Positions 51,216 through 60,350 are shown, counted from the stretch's first letter. The stretch is DNA of 64,000 bases from Methanosarcinales archaeon Met12 (GCA_002813105.2 CP017966.2:664312-728311); one strand, 5' to 3'. Numbers and translations: made by a program. The notes: a model not told the origin generated them from the letters alone.

Positions 51216-52430
51216 TTACAATAGTATCACATCGACTTCCTCGCCCTTCTCGACGAGGTCCACATTAGCAGGGATATCTACATATCCATCGGCATCCGCC
51301 ATGCTGGTTATCGTGCCGGACTCCTTGAAGACGGAGTGAGCGATGTCGCCCTCTAACCTCACGGTCAAGAATTGGCTTCGCCCCAACGATGAGACGATGC
51401 GTTTTGCCATCTTCGCCCGTATGATGATGTCTATCTTCTTTGGCAAGCGCGCTAGCGACCTAACCGCAGGCAGCAGAAATCGATAGCCATTGCTCATACA
51501 GGCAGTGGGATATCCTGGCATCCCAAATACCGCTTTATTTTCGATTACGCCAAATAGGCTTGGCTTGCCTGGCTTAATCTGAACGCCGTGAAATAGCACC
51601 TCGCCCAGCTCCCGGATAATATCACACAATATATCCCGCTCCCCGACCGAACTCCCGCCAGAAAAAGCGACCAAATCGTGTTGTCTTACCGCGCGCTCCA
51701 TCGCTGACTTAATATCTTCATATATATCAGGAATTATTTCGAACCTAATTGGAATGCCCCCGTTTTCGTTTACAATCGCCGAGAGCGTGTATGAATTGAT
51801 GTCATATACCTGCCCCTCTTTTAAATCATCACCGAGATTCGCAATTTCATCTCCTGTGGGGATTATTGCCACATTCGGCCTCTCATAAACGCGAACTTTT
51901 TGCATCCCAATCGCTGATAATACGCCTATCCTGCTTGGATTCAGCAGTTCTCCGGCACACAGAACCGTACTGCCTGCGGAAATATCCTCTCCCTGCCCGG
52001 AAGTGTTCGCCCTGGGATGAAGCGGCTTGAATACTTTTATCTCTGCATCATCTTCCTCGGTATTCTCCATCATGACTACCGCATCGGCACCTTGCGGCAT
52101 TTTGCAGCCTGTTGCGATTTGAATGCACTTGCCGGACCTTACCGTCTTTTCGCTGACCTCTCCCGCCTCTATCACATCGATTAATTTCAACTTCTTTGGG
52201 CTGGATTGTCCTGCGCCATATATGTCCTCTGCTATAACAGCATAGCCATCCATGGTAGCACGGTCAAACGGCGGGACATCCATGTTGGCGATTATATCTT
52301 CTGATAGCACACGCCCAACGGCGCTGTCGATGGCAATTTCTTCCGTCCGCTCGATTGGATTGACCGTGTTTTTCACGATATCAAGCGCCACCTCTAATGG
52401 AATCAGTGATTTAAAAGGCCGCATGCTCAT
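51216..52430 (-). CDS. moeA: Molybdopterin molybdotransferase MoeA
   Basis: 404 aa. N-terminal FDRATMDGYAV (residues ~55-65), central MoCF domain with FSGGSSVGERD and GVQIKPGKPS, and PGYPTACM. Inserts Mo or W into adenylylated molybdopterin. C-terminal domain IV is present (SMADADGYVDIPANVDLVEKGEEV). Overlaps moaB by 4 bp. Confidence 0.94.
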   Translation of the reverse strand: MSMRPFKSLIPLEVALDIVKNTVNPIERTEEIAIDSAVGRVLSEDIIANMDVPPFDRATMDGYAVIAEDIYGAGQSSPKKLKLIDVIEAGEVSEKTVRSGKCIQIATGCKMPQGADAVVMMENTEEDDAEIKVFKPLHPRANTSGQGEDISAGSTVLCAGELLNPSRIGVLSAIGMQKVRVYERPNVAIIPTGDEIANLGDDLKEGQVYDINSYTLSAIVNENGGIPIRFEIIPDIYEDIKSAMERAVRQHDLVAFSGGSSVGERDILCDIIRELGEVLFHGVQIKPGKPSLFGVIENKAVFGMPGYPTACMSNGYRFLLPAVRSLARLPKKIDIIIRAKMAKRIVSSLGRSQFLTVRLEGDIAHSVFKESGTITSMADADGYVDIPANVDLVEKGEEVDVILL

Positions 52431-52930
52431 CTATTTGCCTCCCAGACCATATGCCCGAGCACTGGTATGACCAATTTTTTCATGCCCAGAGCTACGGCAT
52501 TTTTTGACCCTGGCAGGCAGATTATTACTTTGCCCTTTGCGATGCCAGCCAACGCACGGCTCATCATCGCTACACTCCCCACCTCTTCATAACCGAGGAA
52601 TCGAAAAATCTCGCCAAAGCCATCTAATTTTTTATCAAACAATCCCGATAGCGCCTCGATGGTAACGTCGCGGTGGCATATCCCAGTGCCGCCGTTTGTG
52701 ATGATTACCTGCACATCAGGATTGTCTATCAATCTGGACGCCACTTTCCTGATGGTTTCAAGCTCATCTTTTAGAATGGTGTATCCAACCACGATGTGGC
52801 CATGTTCTTGCAATAGGTCTTTTATCAGCTTCCCTGATTCGTCGGTTTCCTCTGTCCTCGTGTCACTGAGGGTCAATACCACACACCGCACATTTTCCAG
52901 TGCATGACATTTGTGGTCGTTGACGCCCAT
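52427..52930 (-). CDS. moaB: Molybdenum cofactor biosynthesis protein MoaB/MogA
   Basis: 167 aa. MoCF fold: LTLSDTRTEETDESGKLI, ITNGGTGICHRDVTIEAL and LPGSKNAVALGM. Adenylylates molybdopterin before metal insertion by MoeA. Ends 4 bp into moeA and begins directly after the moaC stop. Confidence 0.93.
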   Translation of the reverse strand: MGVNDHKCHALENVRCVVLTLSDTRTEETDESGKLIKDLLQEHGHIVVGYTILKDELETIRKVASRLIDNPDVQVIITNGGTGICHRDVTIEALSGLFDKKLDGFGEIFRFLGYEEVGSVAMMSRALAGIAKGKVIICLPGSKNAVALGMKKLVIPVLGHMVWEANR

Positions 52931-53356
52931 TTACCCTTTCACCTTTTCCAAGATTTCTATATTTGTTATTCTGGTCGAAGGGTACTGTCCGTCCTCATCC
53001 TTTTCCAGATATTTAACCATGTCCCAGATAGTCAGCAATGCGATGGTCACGCCCGTAATGGCCTCCATTTCGACGCCTGTTTTGTAATCTGCCTGGACCT
53101 GACAGTAGCAAATGATTCTGTCCTCTTCAATCTCGTAGTCAAAACTCACGCTTGTTAATGGAATTGGGTGGCAGAGTGGAATTATCTCCGAAGTCTTCTT
53201 GACGGCCATGATGCCGCCTACTTCTGCCGTCGCAAGAACGTTTCCCTTCTTGATTTTGCCCTTTTGTATGAGGTCGACCGTATCTCTCTTGAGCAGTATT
53301 TCCCCTCTTGCTCTTGCGCTCCTTTTTACAACGTCCTTGGCGCCTATGTCAATCAT
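52931..53356 (-). CDS. moaC: Cyclic pyranopterin monophosphate synthase MoaC
   Basis: 141 aa from the ATG at 53356 (MIDIGAKDVVKRSARARGEI); the ORF reads 14 codons further upstream, inside moaE. MIPLCHPIPLTSV-like active site (here IIPLCHPIPLTSV), GVEMEAITGV and KYLEKDEDGQYPST are conserved. Works with MoaA to make cPMP. Overlaps moaE by 8 bp. Confidence 0.94.
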   Translation of the reverse strand: MIDIGAKDVVKRSARARGEILLKRDTVDLIQKGKIKKGNVLATAEVGGIMAVKKTSEIIPLCHPIPLTSVSFDYEIEEDRIICYCQVQADYKTGVEMEAITGVTIALLTIWDMVKYLEKDEDGQYPSTRITNIEILEKVKG

Positions 53357-53777
53357 TCTCGTTTGCAAGAACACCACCTTCCACCCAGTATTCACCATCG
53401 GTCGTGAACTCCTTCTTCCAGATTGGCACGACCTTTTTCAACTCGTCTATGAGGAACTCACACGCCGCAAACGCGTCCTTGCGATGCTCTGCGCTGACCG
53501 TAATGAGCACGATATTATCCAAAATGTCAAGAGTGCCAATTCGGTGTACCATCGTCACATCCTTGATATCGAAGCGCTGCATTGCAGTGTTTTTTAGTTC
53601 ATTCATCCTCTCCAGTGCTACGTCCCTATATGCCTCAAAGTAGAGTTTCTCAACGGTTTTCCCTTTTGAGCGCACCCTTACTGTGCCAAGAAAAAGAACA
53701 AGCGCACCTGCGTCCTTATTTTTCATCTTCAATATGATGTCCTCAATTTTGAAATCGCCCTCTATAATGTCGATCAT
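53349..53777 (-). CDS. moaE: Molybdopterin synthase catalytic subunit MoaE
   Basis: 142 aa. GALVLFLGTVR, LYFEAYRDVALERM, MVHRIGTLDI and SAEHRKDAFAACEFLID; the Lys in PIWKKEFTTDGEYWVEG is catalytic. Converts cPMP to molybdopterin with a MoaD-type sulfur carrier, which is not in this window. Confidence 0.94.
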   Translation of the reverse strand: MIDIIEGDFKIEDIILKMKNKDAGALVLFLGTVRVRSKGKTVEKLYFEAYRDVALERMNELKNTAMQRFDIKDVTMVHRIGTLDILDNIVLITVSAEHRKDAFAACEFLIDELKKVVPIWKKEFTTDGEYWVEGGVLANEND

Positions 53778-53781
53778 AGTT

Positions 53782-54726
53782 TCACGCCCAGAATGGTTCT
53801 CGCAGCAAGATAGCTTTTTTAAACATCTCGGTCAACTCCTCATCCGATGCGCCATTTCTAATCGGCTCAATTATATCAACCAAATTATCGCCCCTCAACA
53901 GGCACGGCTTCAGTTTTCCATCAGAAGTTACCCGCATCCGTGTGCAATTTTTACAGAACGTGGTGTTGTGCATCGGCCTTACGATTTCCACTTCGCTGAT
54001 GCCGCCGCCATTCTCGATGAAATATTTGCATCGGTGGTGCAGCTCGCGCTCTTGAACTCGTAATCCTCTCCTCCGAATCCAGCCCTCAATGAGCGTGAAA
54101 TCATGGTGATATCTCTTATATATTTCATTACTTATGTCGCTTGTCTCAAGCTCTATCAACTGTAAAATTATATCATCGTTATCGGCAATAAAGTGAATCA
54201 TATCTTCGATGTCTGAATCGTTGATGCCCTTCATGACGACCATGTTCAGCTTAACGGGCGTCAAATCGTTAGCTACCGCTGCTTCAATCCCAGCAATTGC
54301 CTGCGGCAGAGCATCCGTCTTGGTGATCATTTTGTACTTCTGGGAGTCCATCGTATCAAGGCTAATGTTGACCCTTTTTAGCCCTGCATCTTTGAGCTCT
54401 GCACAATATTGGTCCAGCAACGTGCCATTGGTGGTCAACGATATGTCGTGTATGTGATTCGACGCACGCTGAATGATGTCACAGACATCCTCCCTGAGAA
54501 GCGGTTCCCCGCCGGTCAGCTTTAGCTTTGTCATTCCGAGCTTTGCGCTGATTTCTATGATTTTCTCGATTTCGGGAGGGGAAATCTCTCCGTCTGTGGC
54601 ATCTTGCCCCTCTTTGTGGCAGTAAAAGCACTTCAGGTTGCATCGCTGTGTGACTGATATGCGCAGACTGTTGATATTCCTGCCAAAGTTATCCTGCATA
54701 CTTATAGGATATGTTAGTTCAAGCAT
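53782..54726 (-). CDS. moaA: GTP 3',8-cyclase MoaA
   Basis: 314 aa radical SAM enzyme. CNLKCFYC places the SAM cluster at C29, C33, C36; LTGGEPLLRED follows. The C-terminal second cluster has the CKNCTRMRVTSDGKLKPC pattern. First committed Moco step from GTP. Starts 15 bp after tatC-1 and 4 bp before moaE. Confidence 0.95.
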   Translation of the reverse strand: MLELTYPISMQDNFGRNINSLRISVTQRCNLKCFYCHKEGQDATDGEISPPEIEKIIEISAKLGMTKLKLTGGEPLLREDVCDIIQRASNHIHDISLTTNGTLLDQYCAELKDAGLKRVNISLDTMDSQKYKMITKTDALPQAIAGIEAAVANDLTPVKLNMVVMKGINDSDIEDMIHFIADNDDIILQLIELETSDISNEIYKRYHHDFTLIEGWIRRRGLRVQERELHHRCKYFIENGGGISEVEIVRPMHNTTFCKNCTRMRVTSDGKLKPCLLRGDNLVDIIEPIRNGASDEELTEMFKKAILLREPFWA

Positions 54727-54741
54727 AACGATTAAACCTTT

Positions 54742-55461
54742 CTATGGGGAGTGTTTTCTGGAAGTAATCCTCACTATCAATAGACTGACCTCATAGAAGA
54801 GCACCATCGGGACCCCAATCATCAGTTGGGTTATCACGTCTGGCGGAGTTATGATAGCCGCGATGATGAAAATGAGGACGATTGCATGTTTTCGATGTCG
54901 AACCAATGTCGGATAATCTACAATGCCTGCGCGCACCAGCAGGGATAGTGCCAGTGGCATTTGAAATGACAGACTGGATATGATGACCATCATTGCCGCA
55001 AAGGAGATGAATTCATGTATTGAATACGTTGCTATAGCACCAGCCCTGATAGCCTCGAAATATAAAAACTGCAACAACACGGGCAACATGATAACATATG
55101 CATATGCTGCACCGGCTAAAAACAAACAAATAGAGGACGTCGCCACAAGTATCCAGGAATACCTCCCCATGCCGAATAAACTCACCGAGCTTATCCTTCC
55201 TTTTAGCGCTTTATTTACATAGTATAAGACCAGCGGCAGCGCTGCAAGCATGCCAAACAAAATAGATAACTTCAACTGGAGCATTACCACCTCGAGAGGG
55301 TGAAGGAATACCAGTTCTGCCTCTCCTGGAAGAAGATCGGTCCTGATTCGATGAAGTATGTCCCCCATAAAAGGGAATATTCCGAACGTACCAATGGCTA
55401 TGGTGGCCCCTATGTATACCATTTTTTTCCGTAATTTTACCAGAACTACGTTAAAGGACAT
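54742..55461 (-). CDS. tatC: Sec-independent translocase TatC, copy 1 (heads Moco operon)
   Basis: 239 aa from the ATG at 55461, supported by GGAGG seven bases upstream; the long upstream frame lacks TatC features. Six hydrophobic segments. VKLRKKMVYIG, FLHPLEVVMLQLKLSILFGMLAALP (split) and late AAIITPPDVITQLMIGVPM match TatC, though the usual E-L-R near the N-terminus is degenerate (VKLRKKM). Forms the Tat receptor exporting folded cofactor proteins. Only 15 bp before moaA. Confidence 0.88.
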   Translation of the reverse strand: MSFNVVLVKLRKKMVYIGATIAIGTFGIFPFMGDILHRIRTDLLPGEAELVFLHPLEVVMLQLKLSILFGMLAALPLVLYYVNKALKGRISSVSLFGMGRYSWILVATSSICLFLAGAAYAYVIMLPVLLQFLYFEAIRAGAIATYSIHEFISFAAMMVIISSLSFQMPLALSLLVRAGIVDYPTLVRHRKHAIVLIFIIAAIITPPDVITQLMIGVPMVLFYEVSLLIVRITSRKHSP

Positions 55462-55566
55462 TTTCCTCCATCTATTCTTAATAAAGTGCGTTACCTTATT
55501 AGAACTATCGGGCAGTTTATTAATTAAGTTTAAGGAGTGATAAGACCTTATTGGGAGTGGTATGTG
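55462..55566. promoter_or_regulatory. Divergent promoter region of the two tatC operons
   Basis: 105 bp between the two tatC starts, AT-rich, with TATTAATTAAGTTTAAGG (55517-55534) likely holding the TATA element(s). Both the Moco and the cytochrome-maturation operons must be driven from here, which allows joint control. Confidence 0.5.
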
Positions 55567-56304
55567 ATGAACAAGACCAGCAACGCGAGATACAGCACGC
55601 CCCCATGTGATAAAGAACAGCCGCTGATGGAACACATAGCCGAATTGCGATATAGATTGCTCGTAATCCTGGCAGGGGTGTCCATCATAACCGCAATAGT
55701 ATTTCCATTTTCCTCTCTGCTGCTTAATATGATATGGAGCCACCTGGTCCCACCCGGCGTTGAGATGGTGGTCTACGGGCCATGGGAAATCATCACGGTG
55801 AGAATTACGCTCTCCCTCGTCTGCGCCCTCGTGTTTGGCATCCCGCTGCTCATGTACGAACTACTGGCATTCGCGAATCCTGGCTTGTTCCCTGGCGAGA
55901 GGCGTTTTTTCCTTATCGTCGTACCGTTTTCGCTGATTTTGTTCATAATTGGGGGGCTGCTGGCCTACTTCATAGTACTGCCGCTTTTATTTAAATACCT
56001 GATACTTTTCTCCGGCGATGTCGCAGTCGCACAACTATCGATCAGGAGAACGTTCTCGGTTGTGACGACGATGCTTGTTGGAATGGGATTGGTATTCCAG
56101 ACACCTTTATTGATAACTCTCGCTGTGAAGATGGGACTGGTAAAATATAAAACGCTGAAGGAGAATCGCTTATGGATATATCTCGGGCTTTTGGCCTTTG
56201 CAACGTTCATATCACCGGATCCAACCGCCATCTCACAATTAATAGTGGCATCTATGCTGGTGGTATTATTTGAGGTCAGTTTATTAATAGCGCGATTTCT
56301 ATAA
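55567..56304 (+). CDS. tatC: Sec-independent translocase TatC, copy 2 (heads ccm operon)
   Basis: 245 aa from the ATG at 55567 preceded by GGGAGTGGT. More canonical than copy 1: MEHIAELRYRLL matches the TatC H-x-x-E-L-R signature, and FANPGLFPGERR and ATFISPDPTAISQLIVASM are conserved. Six transmembrane helices. Ends 20 bp before ccmA. No tatA is visible in the window. Confidence 0.9.
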   Translation: MNKTSNARYSTPPCDKEQPLMEHIAELRYRLLVILAGVSIITAIVFPFSSLLLNMIWSHLVPPGVEMVVYGPWEIITVRITLSLVCALVFGIPLLMYELLAFANPGLFPGERRFFLIVVPFSLILFIIGGLLAYFIVLPLLFKYLILFSGDVAVAQLSIRRTFSVVTTMLVGMGLVFQTPLLITLAVKMGLVKYKTLKENRLWIYLGLLAFATFISPDPTAISQLIVASMLVVLFEVSLLIARFL

Positions 56305-56323
56305 AGAAGGGATGTGAACAAAG

Positions 56324-57031
56324 ATGATTTCGATTAACGGATTATCAAAGGTCTTCGGCGGCAACGTTGCCTTAAGGGAGATAAATCTCGAATTAAAAAG
56401 AGGTGAGTTTATAGCGCTCTTCGGTCCCAACGGCGCTGGCAAGACGACGCTCATCAAAATCATGTCGACGTTAATCAGCCCAACGTCAGGCACCATCACG
56501 ATAGATGGCTATGATATAAAAGAGGCGCCCATTGAAGTGCGCAAAAGGATTGGCGTCATTTCGCACGAGACATATCTATATGATGATTTGACAGCACGCG
56601 AAAATCTACAGTTTTACGGCAAGATGTACCAGGTAGATGACTTGGATGGGCGCATATCCAAAGTGACATCAGATGTCGGCCTGTCAAGAAGATTGGATGA
56701 TATGGTCAGAACATTTTCCAGGGGCATGAAACAACGCCTTTCTATCACAAGGGCAATTCTGCATGACCCCCCTATATTACTCCTCGACGAGCCTTATACT
56801 GGATTGGACCCGCACGCCGCCATGACCTTTGACGGAATCTTAAAACGGTTGAACCTTTTGGACAAGACAGTGATGATGACTACGCATATGATAAACCAGG
56901 GGCTGGAGATGGGCGATAGGGTGGCGATATTGAACATGGGAGAGCTAACCTGTGATATGCAAAAGAACCAAATTCGTGATGAAGCGCACTTCAAATCCAT
57001 TTACGAGCAGTGTGTAGGGGTGGAATTATGA
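56324..57031 (+). CDS. ccmA: Heme-export ABC transporter ATPase CcmA
   Basis: 235 aa. Walker A GPNGAGKTT (34-42), signature-like FSRGMKQRLSITRAIL in place of LSGGQ, Walker B ILLLDEPYTGLD. With CcmB/CcmC it handles heme for CcmE-dependent cytochrome c maturation. Next to ccmB with a 4-bp overlap. Confidence 0.9.
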   Translation: MISINGLSKVFGGNVALREINLELKRGEFIALFGPNGAGKTTLIKIMSTLISPTSGTITIDGYDIKEAPIEVRKRIGVISHETYLYDDLTARENLQFYGKMYQVDDLDGRISKVTSDVGLSRRLDDMVRTFSRGMKQRLSITRAILHDPPILLLDEPYTGLDPHAAMTFDGILKRLNLLDKTVMMTTHMINQGLEMGDRVAILNMGELTCDMQKNQIRDEAHFKSIYEQCVGVEL

Positions 57032-57687
57032 GGCATTGTCTGAACATAGCCAGGAAGGACCTCAAAACCGAGTTCAGAACGAAACAGATGCTGAATTCGA
57101 TGTTGCTCTTCGCATTGCTGGCGGTCGTGATATTCAGCTTTGCATTTGGCCCATTTCCCGAGAACGTCGACCAGCTGGCACCAGGCATACTATGGGTTGC
57201 GTTCACCTTCGCCGGAATGCTTGGACTATCACGGTCTTTCGCATCTGAAAAAGAGAACGGATGCCTTGATGGACTGAAGCTCTGCCCGGTGGATAGAAGC
57301 GATATCTACGTGGGGAAGGCGATATCAAATATGATACTGATGCTCATAATGGTGATGGTTACCGTGCCAGTATTCATGGTGCTCTTCGATTACAGCATTC
57401 CCAATCCATTAGGGCTGATGTTCGTCATCGTACTCGGAACATTGGGATTCGTGTTTGTGGGGACATTGCTCTCCGCGTTGACAGTAAATGTGCGAGCGAG
57501 AGAATTACTCCTTCCAGTCATACTTTTCCCGGTCATATTGCCAGTGATTATCTCTGCCGTCCTTGCCACCGGTAAGGTACTGGGCGGCATAAATGACATA
57601 TGGGCGGAAGTGAGGATATTGAGTACTTATGGTGCAATATTTTTTATAGTATCGCTGCTTATATTTGAATATGTCATCGAGGACTGA
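57028..57687 (+). CDS. ccmB: Heme exporter membrane protein CcmB
   Basis: 219 aa from the ATG overlapping the ccmA stop. N-terminal cytoplasmic IARKDLKTEFRTKQ, then six hydrophobic segments with FASEKENGCLDGLKLCPVDR between, characteristic of CcmB. Overlaps ccmC by 17 bp. Confidence 0.9.
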   Translation: MRHCLNIARKDLKTEFRTKQMLNSMLLFALLAVVIFSFAFGPFPENVDQLAPGILWVAFTFAGMLGLSRSFASEKENGCLDGLKLCPVDRSDIYVGKAISNMILMLIMVMVTVPVFMVLFDYSIPNPLGLMFVIVLGTLGFVFVGTLLSALTVNVRARELLLPVILFPVILPVIISAVLATGKVLGGINDIWAEVRILSTYGAIFFIVSLLIFEYVIED

Positions 57688-58354
57688 TGAAACGGTCAAA
57701 AAGGCTCTCCCCTGGGTAACCCTTGTGATAATGGTCATTGCAATATATTTGGTATTCTCTCCTGCTTCTGCGATATACGGTCCTGGTGGTGTGCCCCTCG
57801 GTGATAGTTTCAGGATATTTTATTTCCATGTGCCATTGGCATGGATTGCATACCTGGCCTTCTTCGTCACGGCGGCTTCAAGTTTCATGTATCTGCGGAC
57901 CAGAGCGCTAAAATGGGACGCCTTTGCATCGTCATCAGCAGAGATTGGAGTCATATTTTGCGGCCTGGTCCTGATAACGGGCCCAATCTGGGCGAAAGAC
58001 GCATGGGGCGTCTGGTGGGCATGGGACCCACAACTGACGACCGCTCTAATCCTGTGGCTATCATATGCCGCATATTTGATGGTGCGGTCTGCCGTCCCCG
58101 AGCAGGAGAGAAGGGCACGACTTGCAGCGGTATTTGGGATCGTCGCCTTCATAGGAGTGCCACTCAGCCATCTATCGGTGAGAATCTGGGCAACTCTCCA
58201 CCCAGCCGTGGTTAGGGGTGGTCAGATCGAGGGATATCCTGTGTACGTGTTGTTGTTCAACATACTGGCGTTCACGCTGCTCTATGCATACCTGTTTTCA
58301 ACTAAAGTGGACATCGAGAGGATGAGTGAAGAAGTTCGGCAGGGCTTATCCTGA
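57671..58354 (+). CDS. ccmC: Heme handling protein CcmC
   Basis: 227 aa from the ATG at 57671. Six transmembrane helices. The tryptophan-rich heme-binding motif WGVWWAWDPQLT lies near residue 112, flanked by His residues in FYFHVPLAW and LSHLSVRIWATLHP. It loads heme onto CcmE. ccmE, ccmF and ccmH are not in this window; some archaea use a reduced set. Confidence 0.92.
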   Translation: MSSRTDETVKKALPWVTLVIMVIAIYLVFSPASAIYGPGGVPLGDSFRIFYFHVPLAWIAYLAFFVTAASSFMYLRTRALKWDAFASSSAEIGVIFCGLVLITGPIWAKDAWGVWWAWDPQLTTALILWLSYAAYLMVRSAVPEQERRARLAAVFGIVAFIGVPLSHLSVRIWATLHPAVVRGGQIEGYPVYVLLFNILAFTLLYAYLFSTKVDIERMSEEVRQGLS

Positions 58355-58466
58355 TTACGAGTGAGATAGAGACCGAACGGCGTGGTTAAAGTAGCCTATG
58401 AAAGTTGAAAACCAATGATGTTTTGCGGTCAATGTGATGGTCAAACTAAGTTGCTAGTAAGGGTGG

Positions 58467-59207
58467 ATGATAGAGGACAATATGATAGACTATCTAGAGC
58501 ATATACAGAATATGGAAAAGTCGTGTGAGGATTTTAAGGAAGATACACTACAAAATTTTTTTAAAGGAGGTCTCGGTTTAGATTCACCTATAGCGTACAA
58601 TGCGTATTTTTGCTTTACTCCAAGATACCGACAACGTTTTGATGTAATCAAAAAGGTCGTGGAAATCAGTGATATATTCGGAATTAAAAGGTTGGAAGCA
58701 AATAAAGAAGTACTCCGAGTCCATATTAGCTTTCTAGGAGATCCAGAACATGCTACAAAAAAGAATTTTAAAGATTCTATAGACCTCATTAAAGATATTT
58801 TTAGCAAAGCTAAAGATGAAATAGAGGAAAAAATTTCTCTTCTAGCTGCCGTTGAAAAAGAAAGATTGAACGAGGCAATACATTGTTTCTTAGAGCGTTG
58901 CTATTATTCAACAGTAGCTATGTCGGTATCTGCAATTGAGTTTAGACTTTTAAACCTACTGAAATCTGTAAAACCAGATTCAAAATTAGAAGGCTTAACG
59001 TTGGGACAACTTATAGGAGAATATCAGGAAAATAAGGAAAAATATGGTAATATTATACCTAAGGAACACAGACCACTTATAGAATTGTGTAATGTATATA
59101 GGATATTCTCGGTTCATCCAAAAAAAGAAAAAATAAATAGACAAACCGCTGTTTCAGTTTTAAACTTGGCATTTAAGTTCCTCTTAGACGAGAGGACTAA
59201 AAAGTAA
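58467..59207 (+). CDS. HEPN-like hypothetical protein
   Basis: 246 aa, helical, AT-rich compared with the ccm genes. VYRIFSVHPKKEKI near residue 215 fits an R-x4-H HEPN-type motif, preceded by a helical bundle (NEAIHCFLERCYYSTVAMSVSAIEFRLL). No close family recognised. It interrupts the cytochrome region and lacks a partner. GGTGGAT lies just upstream of the start. Confidence 0.55.
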   Translation: MIEDNMIDYLEHIQNMEKSCEDFKEDTLQNFFKGGLGLDSPIAYNAYFCFTPRYRQRFDVIKKVVEISDIFGIKRLEANKEVLRVHISFLGDPEHATKKNFKDSIDLIKDIFSKAKDEIEEKISLLAAVEKERLNEAIHCFLERCYYSTVAMSVSAIEFRLLNLLKSVKPDSKLEGLTLGQLIGEYQENKEKYGNIIPKEHRPLIELCNVYRIFSVHPKKEKINRQTAVSVLNLAFKFLLDERTKK

Positions 59208-59212
59208 AATTA

Positions 59213-59371
59213 TCATAATTCCTCATTTGGCAACACCCTCTTGCTATCTAATAAATTAAATGTGATCGTAGCGAACATTTTCTTGTTAGCGTCGTGACTC
59301 TCTCTCATCAGCTCATCATACCATTTTTCATGGTGATGTTTTACGTAATCAAGTGATACTTTTGTCGTCAA
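59213..59371 (-). CDS. Small 52-aa protein after cytochrome b
   Basis: Starts with TTG, 10 bp past the cytochrome b stop. The sequence is His/charged-rich (VSLDYVKHHHEKWYDELMRES, split) with FATITFNLLDSKRVLPNEEL at the end, and looks coding by composition. Too short to have been called by size filters. Could be an accessory subunit or regulator; no family recognised. Confidence 0.5.
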   Translation of the reverse strand: MTTKVSLDYVKHHHEKWYDELMRESHDANKKMFATITFNLLDSKRVLPNEEL

Positions 59372-59380
59372 CAGCGCCCT

Positions 59381-59983
59381 TCAAGTGACAGCAGTTACAG
59401 AGTCTATTATGTGAATTATGATAAGCGGTATCAGAAGAACAGTTGCTATGCCGTGAAGCACGCTGGCCATAAAGATCACGTTGTGCGCATAGCCAAGCGG
59501 CGTTATGATGGCGAGGAGCTCGACCTTAAATAACTTTATGAAGCCAGTGACGATGACCATGGCAAATAGTATAACGAATGCGTAGGTCTGGAGTGCTAGG
59601 TCATACTCATCTCTCTTTAGGGGATACTTGGCCGACACCATGGCCAGAATATTTTTGATGCTGGGGCCCTCTCCGATGTAGTCTGCCTTCGGCGTAAATA
59701 TCGAGTCCTGGTCCTTTAGCACACATATCATATGGTAGACTGCCGCGCCAACGATACCTGCTGCGCCAACATAGTGAAGGATTATCATTGTGGGATCATT
59801 CAAATATCCTGCAAATTTACCGGCAAGACCTGGAATGAATCCATAGGCTCCCCCGGCAAAAAGTAGAAACAGTCCAGTGATCGTACATAAAAACGTGCCT
59901 ATCGCGAGTATAAAATGCTGCCATGGAACCGCCATGCTGAATAATTTATATTGTTTTCCCTCAATACCTATCTTTGACGCCAT
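59381..59983 (-). CDS. Membrane cytochrome b (hydrogenase/FdnI-like, 4 TM)
   Basis: 200 aa with four transmembrane helices. Candidate heme b ligands: His in VPWQHFILA (TM1), LHYVGAAGIVGAAVYH (TM2) and a pair 13 apart in VLHGIATVLLIPLIIIH (TM4), the spacing typical of di-heme b cytochromes. Likely passes electrons between a membrane carrier and the multiheme proteins or hydrogenase. Third gene in the operon of 12-heme and 4-heme cytochromes. Confidence 0.83.
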   Translation of the reverse strand: MASKIGIEGKQYKLFSMAVPWQHFILAIGTFLCTITGLFLLFAGGAYGFIPGLAGKFAGYLNDPTMIILHYVGAAGIVGAAVYHMICVLKDQDSIFTPKADYIGEGPSIKNILAMVSAKYPLKRDEYDLALQTYAFVILFAMVIVTGFIKLFKVELLAIITPLGYAHNVIFMASVLHGIATVLLIPLIIIHIIDSVTAVT

Positions 59984-60009
59984 TTAGTTTGATCACTTAT
60001 GTAAACTTC

Positions 60010-60315
60010 TTACTTCCACTGCCAAGTATGGCACTCTGCACACCCTACTACGGTTTCTATGTGCAAGCTCATCCTGGTAGCGGTTACACCATGACAGATG
60101 GCACAGTCCTCAGGAGTTTCTTGATGAGCAATTGGGATGTGGCATGCGGTGCAGTCGTCACCTACCGTCGCGTGACCGTCTATCATATCAAGATGGCATA
60201 TGGTACAATCTCCGGTGTCGATTGGCACCACTCCTGCCATAGCGAATGGCAGATAGACCATAAGAACGGTCAAAAATGCTCCAATAACAATTGTTATGCT
60301 CGCTTTTTTTGACAC
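60010..60315 (-). CDS. Secreted tetraheme c-type cytochrome
   Basis: 101 aa from a GTG start with GAGAGGA upstream. Signal peptide residues 1-27 (ITIVIGAFLTVLMVYLPFAMAG). Four heme sites: CTICH, CTACH, CAICH and CAECH, with several spare His as distal ligands. Small soluble or membrane-associated electron carrier outside the cytoplasm. 36 bp after the 12-heme gene, 26 bp before cytochrome b. Confidence 0.9.
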   Translation of the reverse strand: MSKKASITIVIGAFLTVLMVYLPFAMAGVVPIDTGDCTICHLDMIDGHATVGDDCTACHIPIAHQETPEDCAICHGVTATRMSLHIETVVGCAECHTWQWK

Positions 60316-60350
60316 AGTCTTTCTTCCTCTCCCCCCACTTTAGGTCATAT

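Noticed and set aside
55462..55743. 94-residue N-terminal extension of TatC copy 1
   Set aside because: It overlaps the divergent tatC-2 start region, lacks TatC features, and a strong GGAGG marks the start at 55461.
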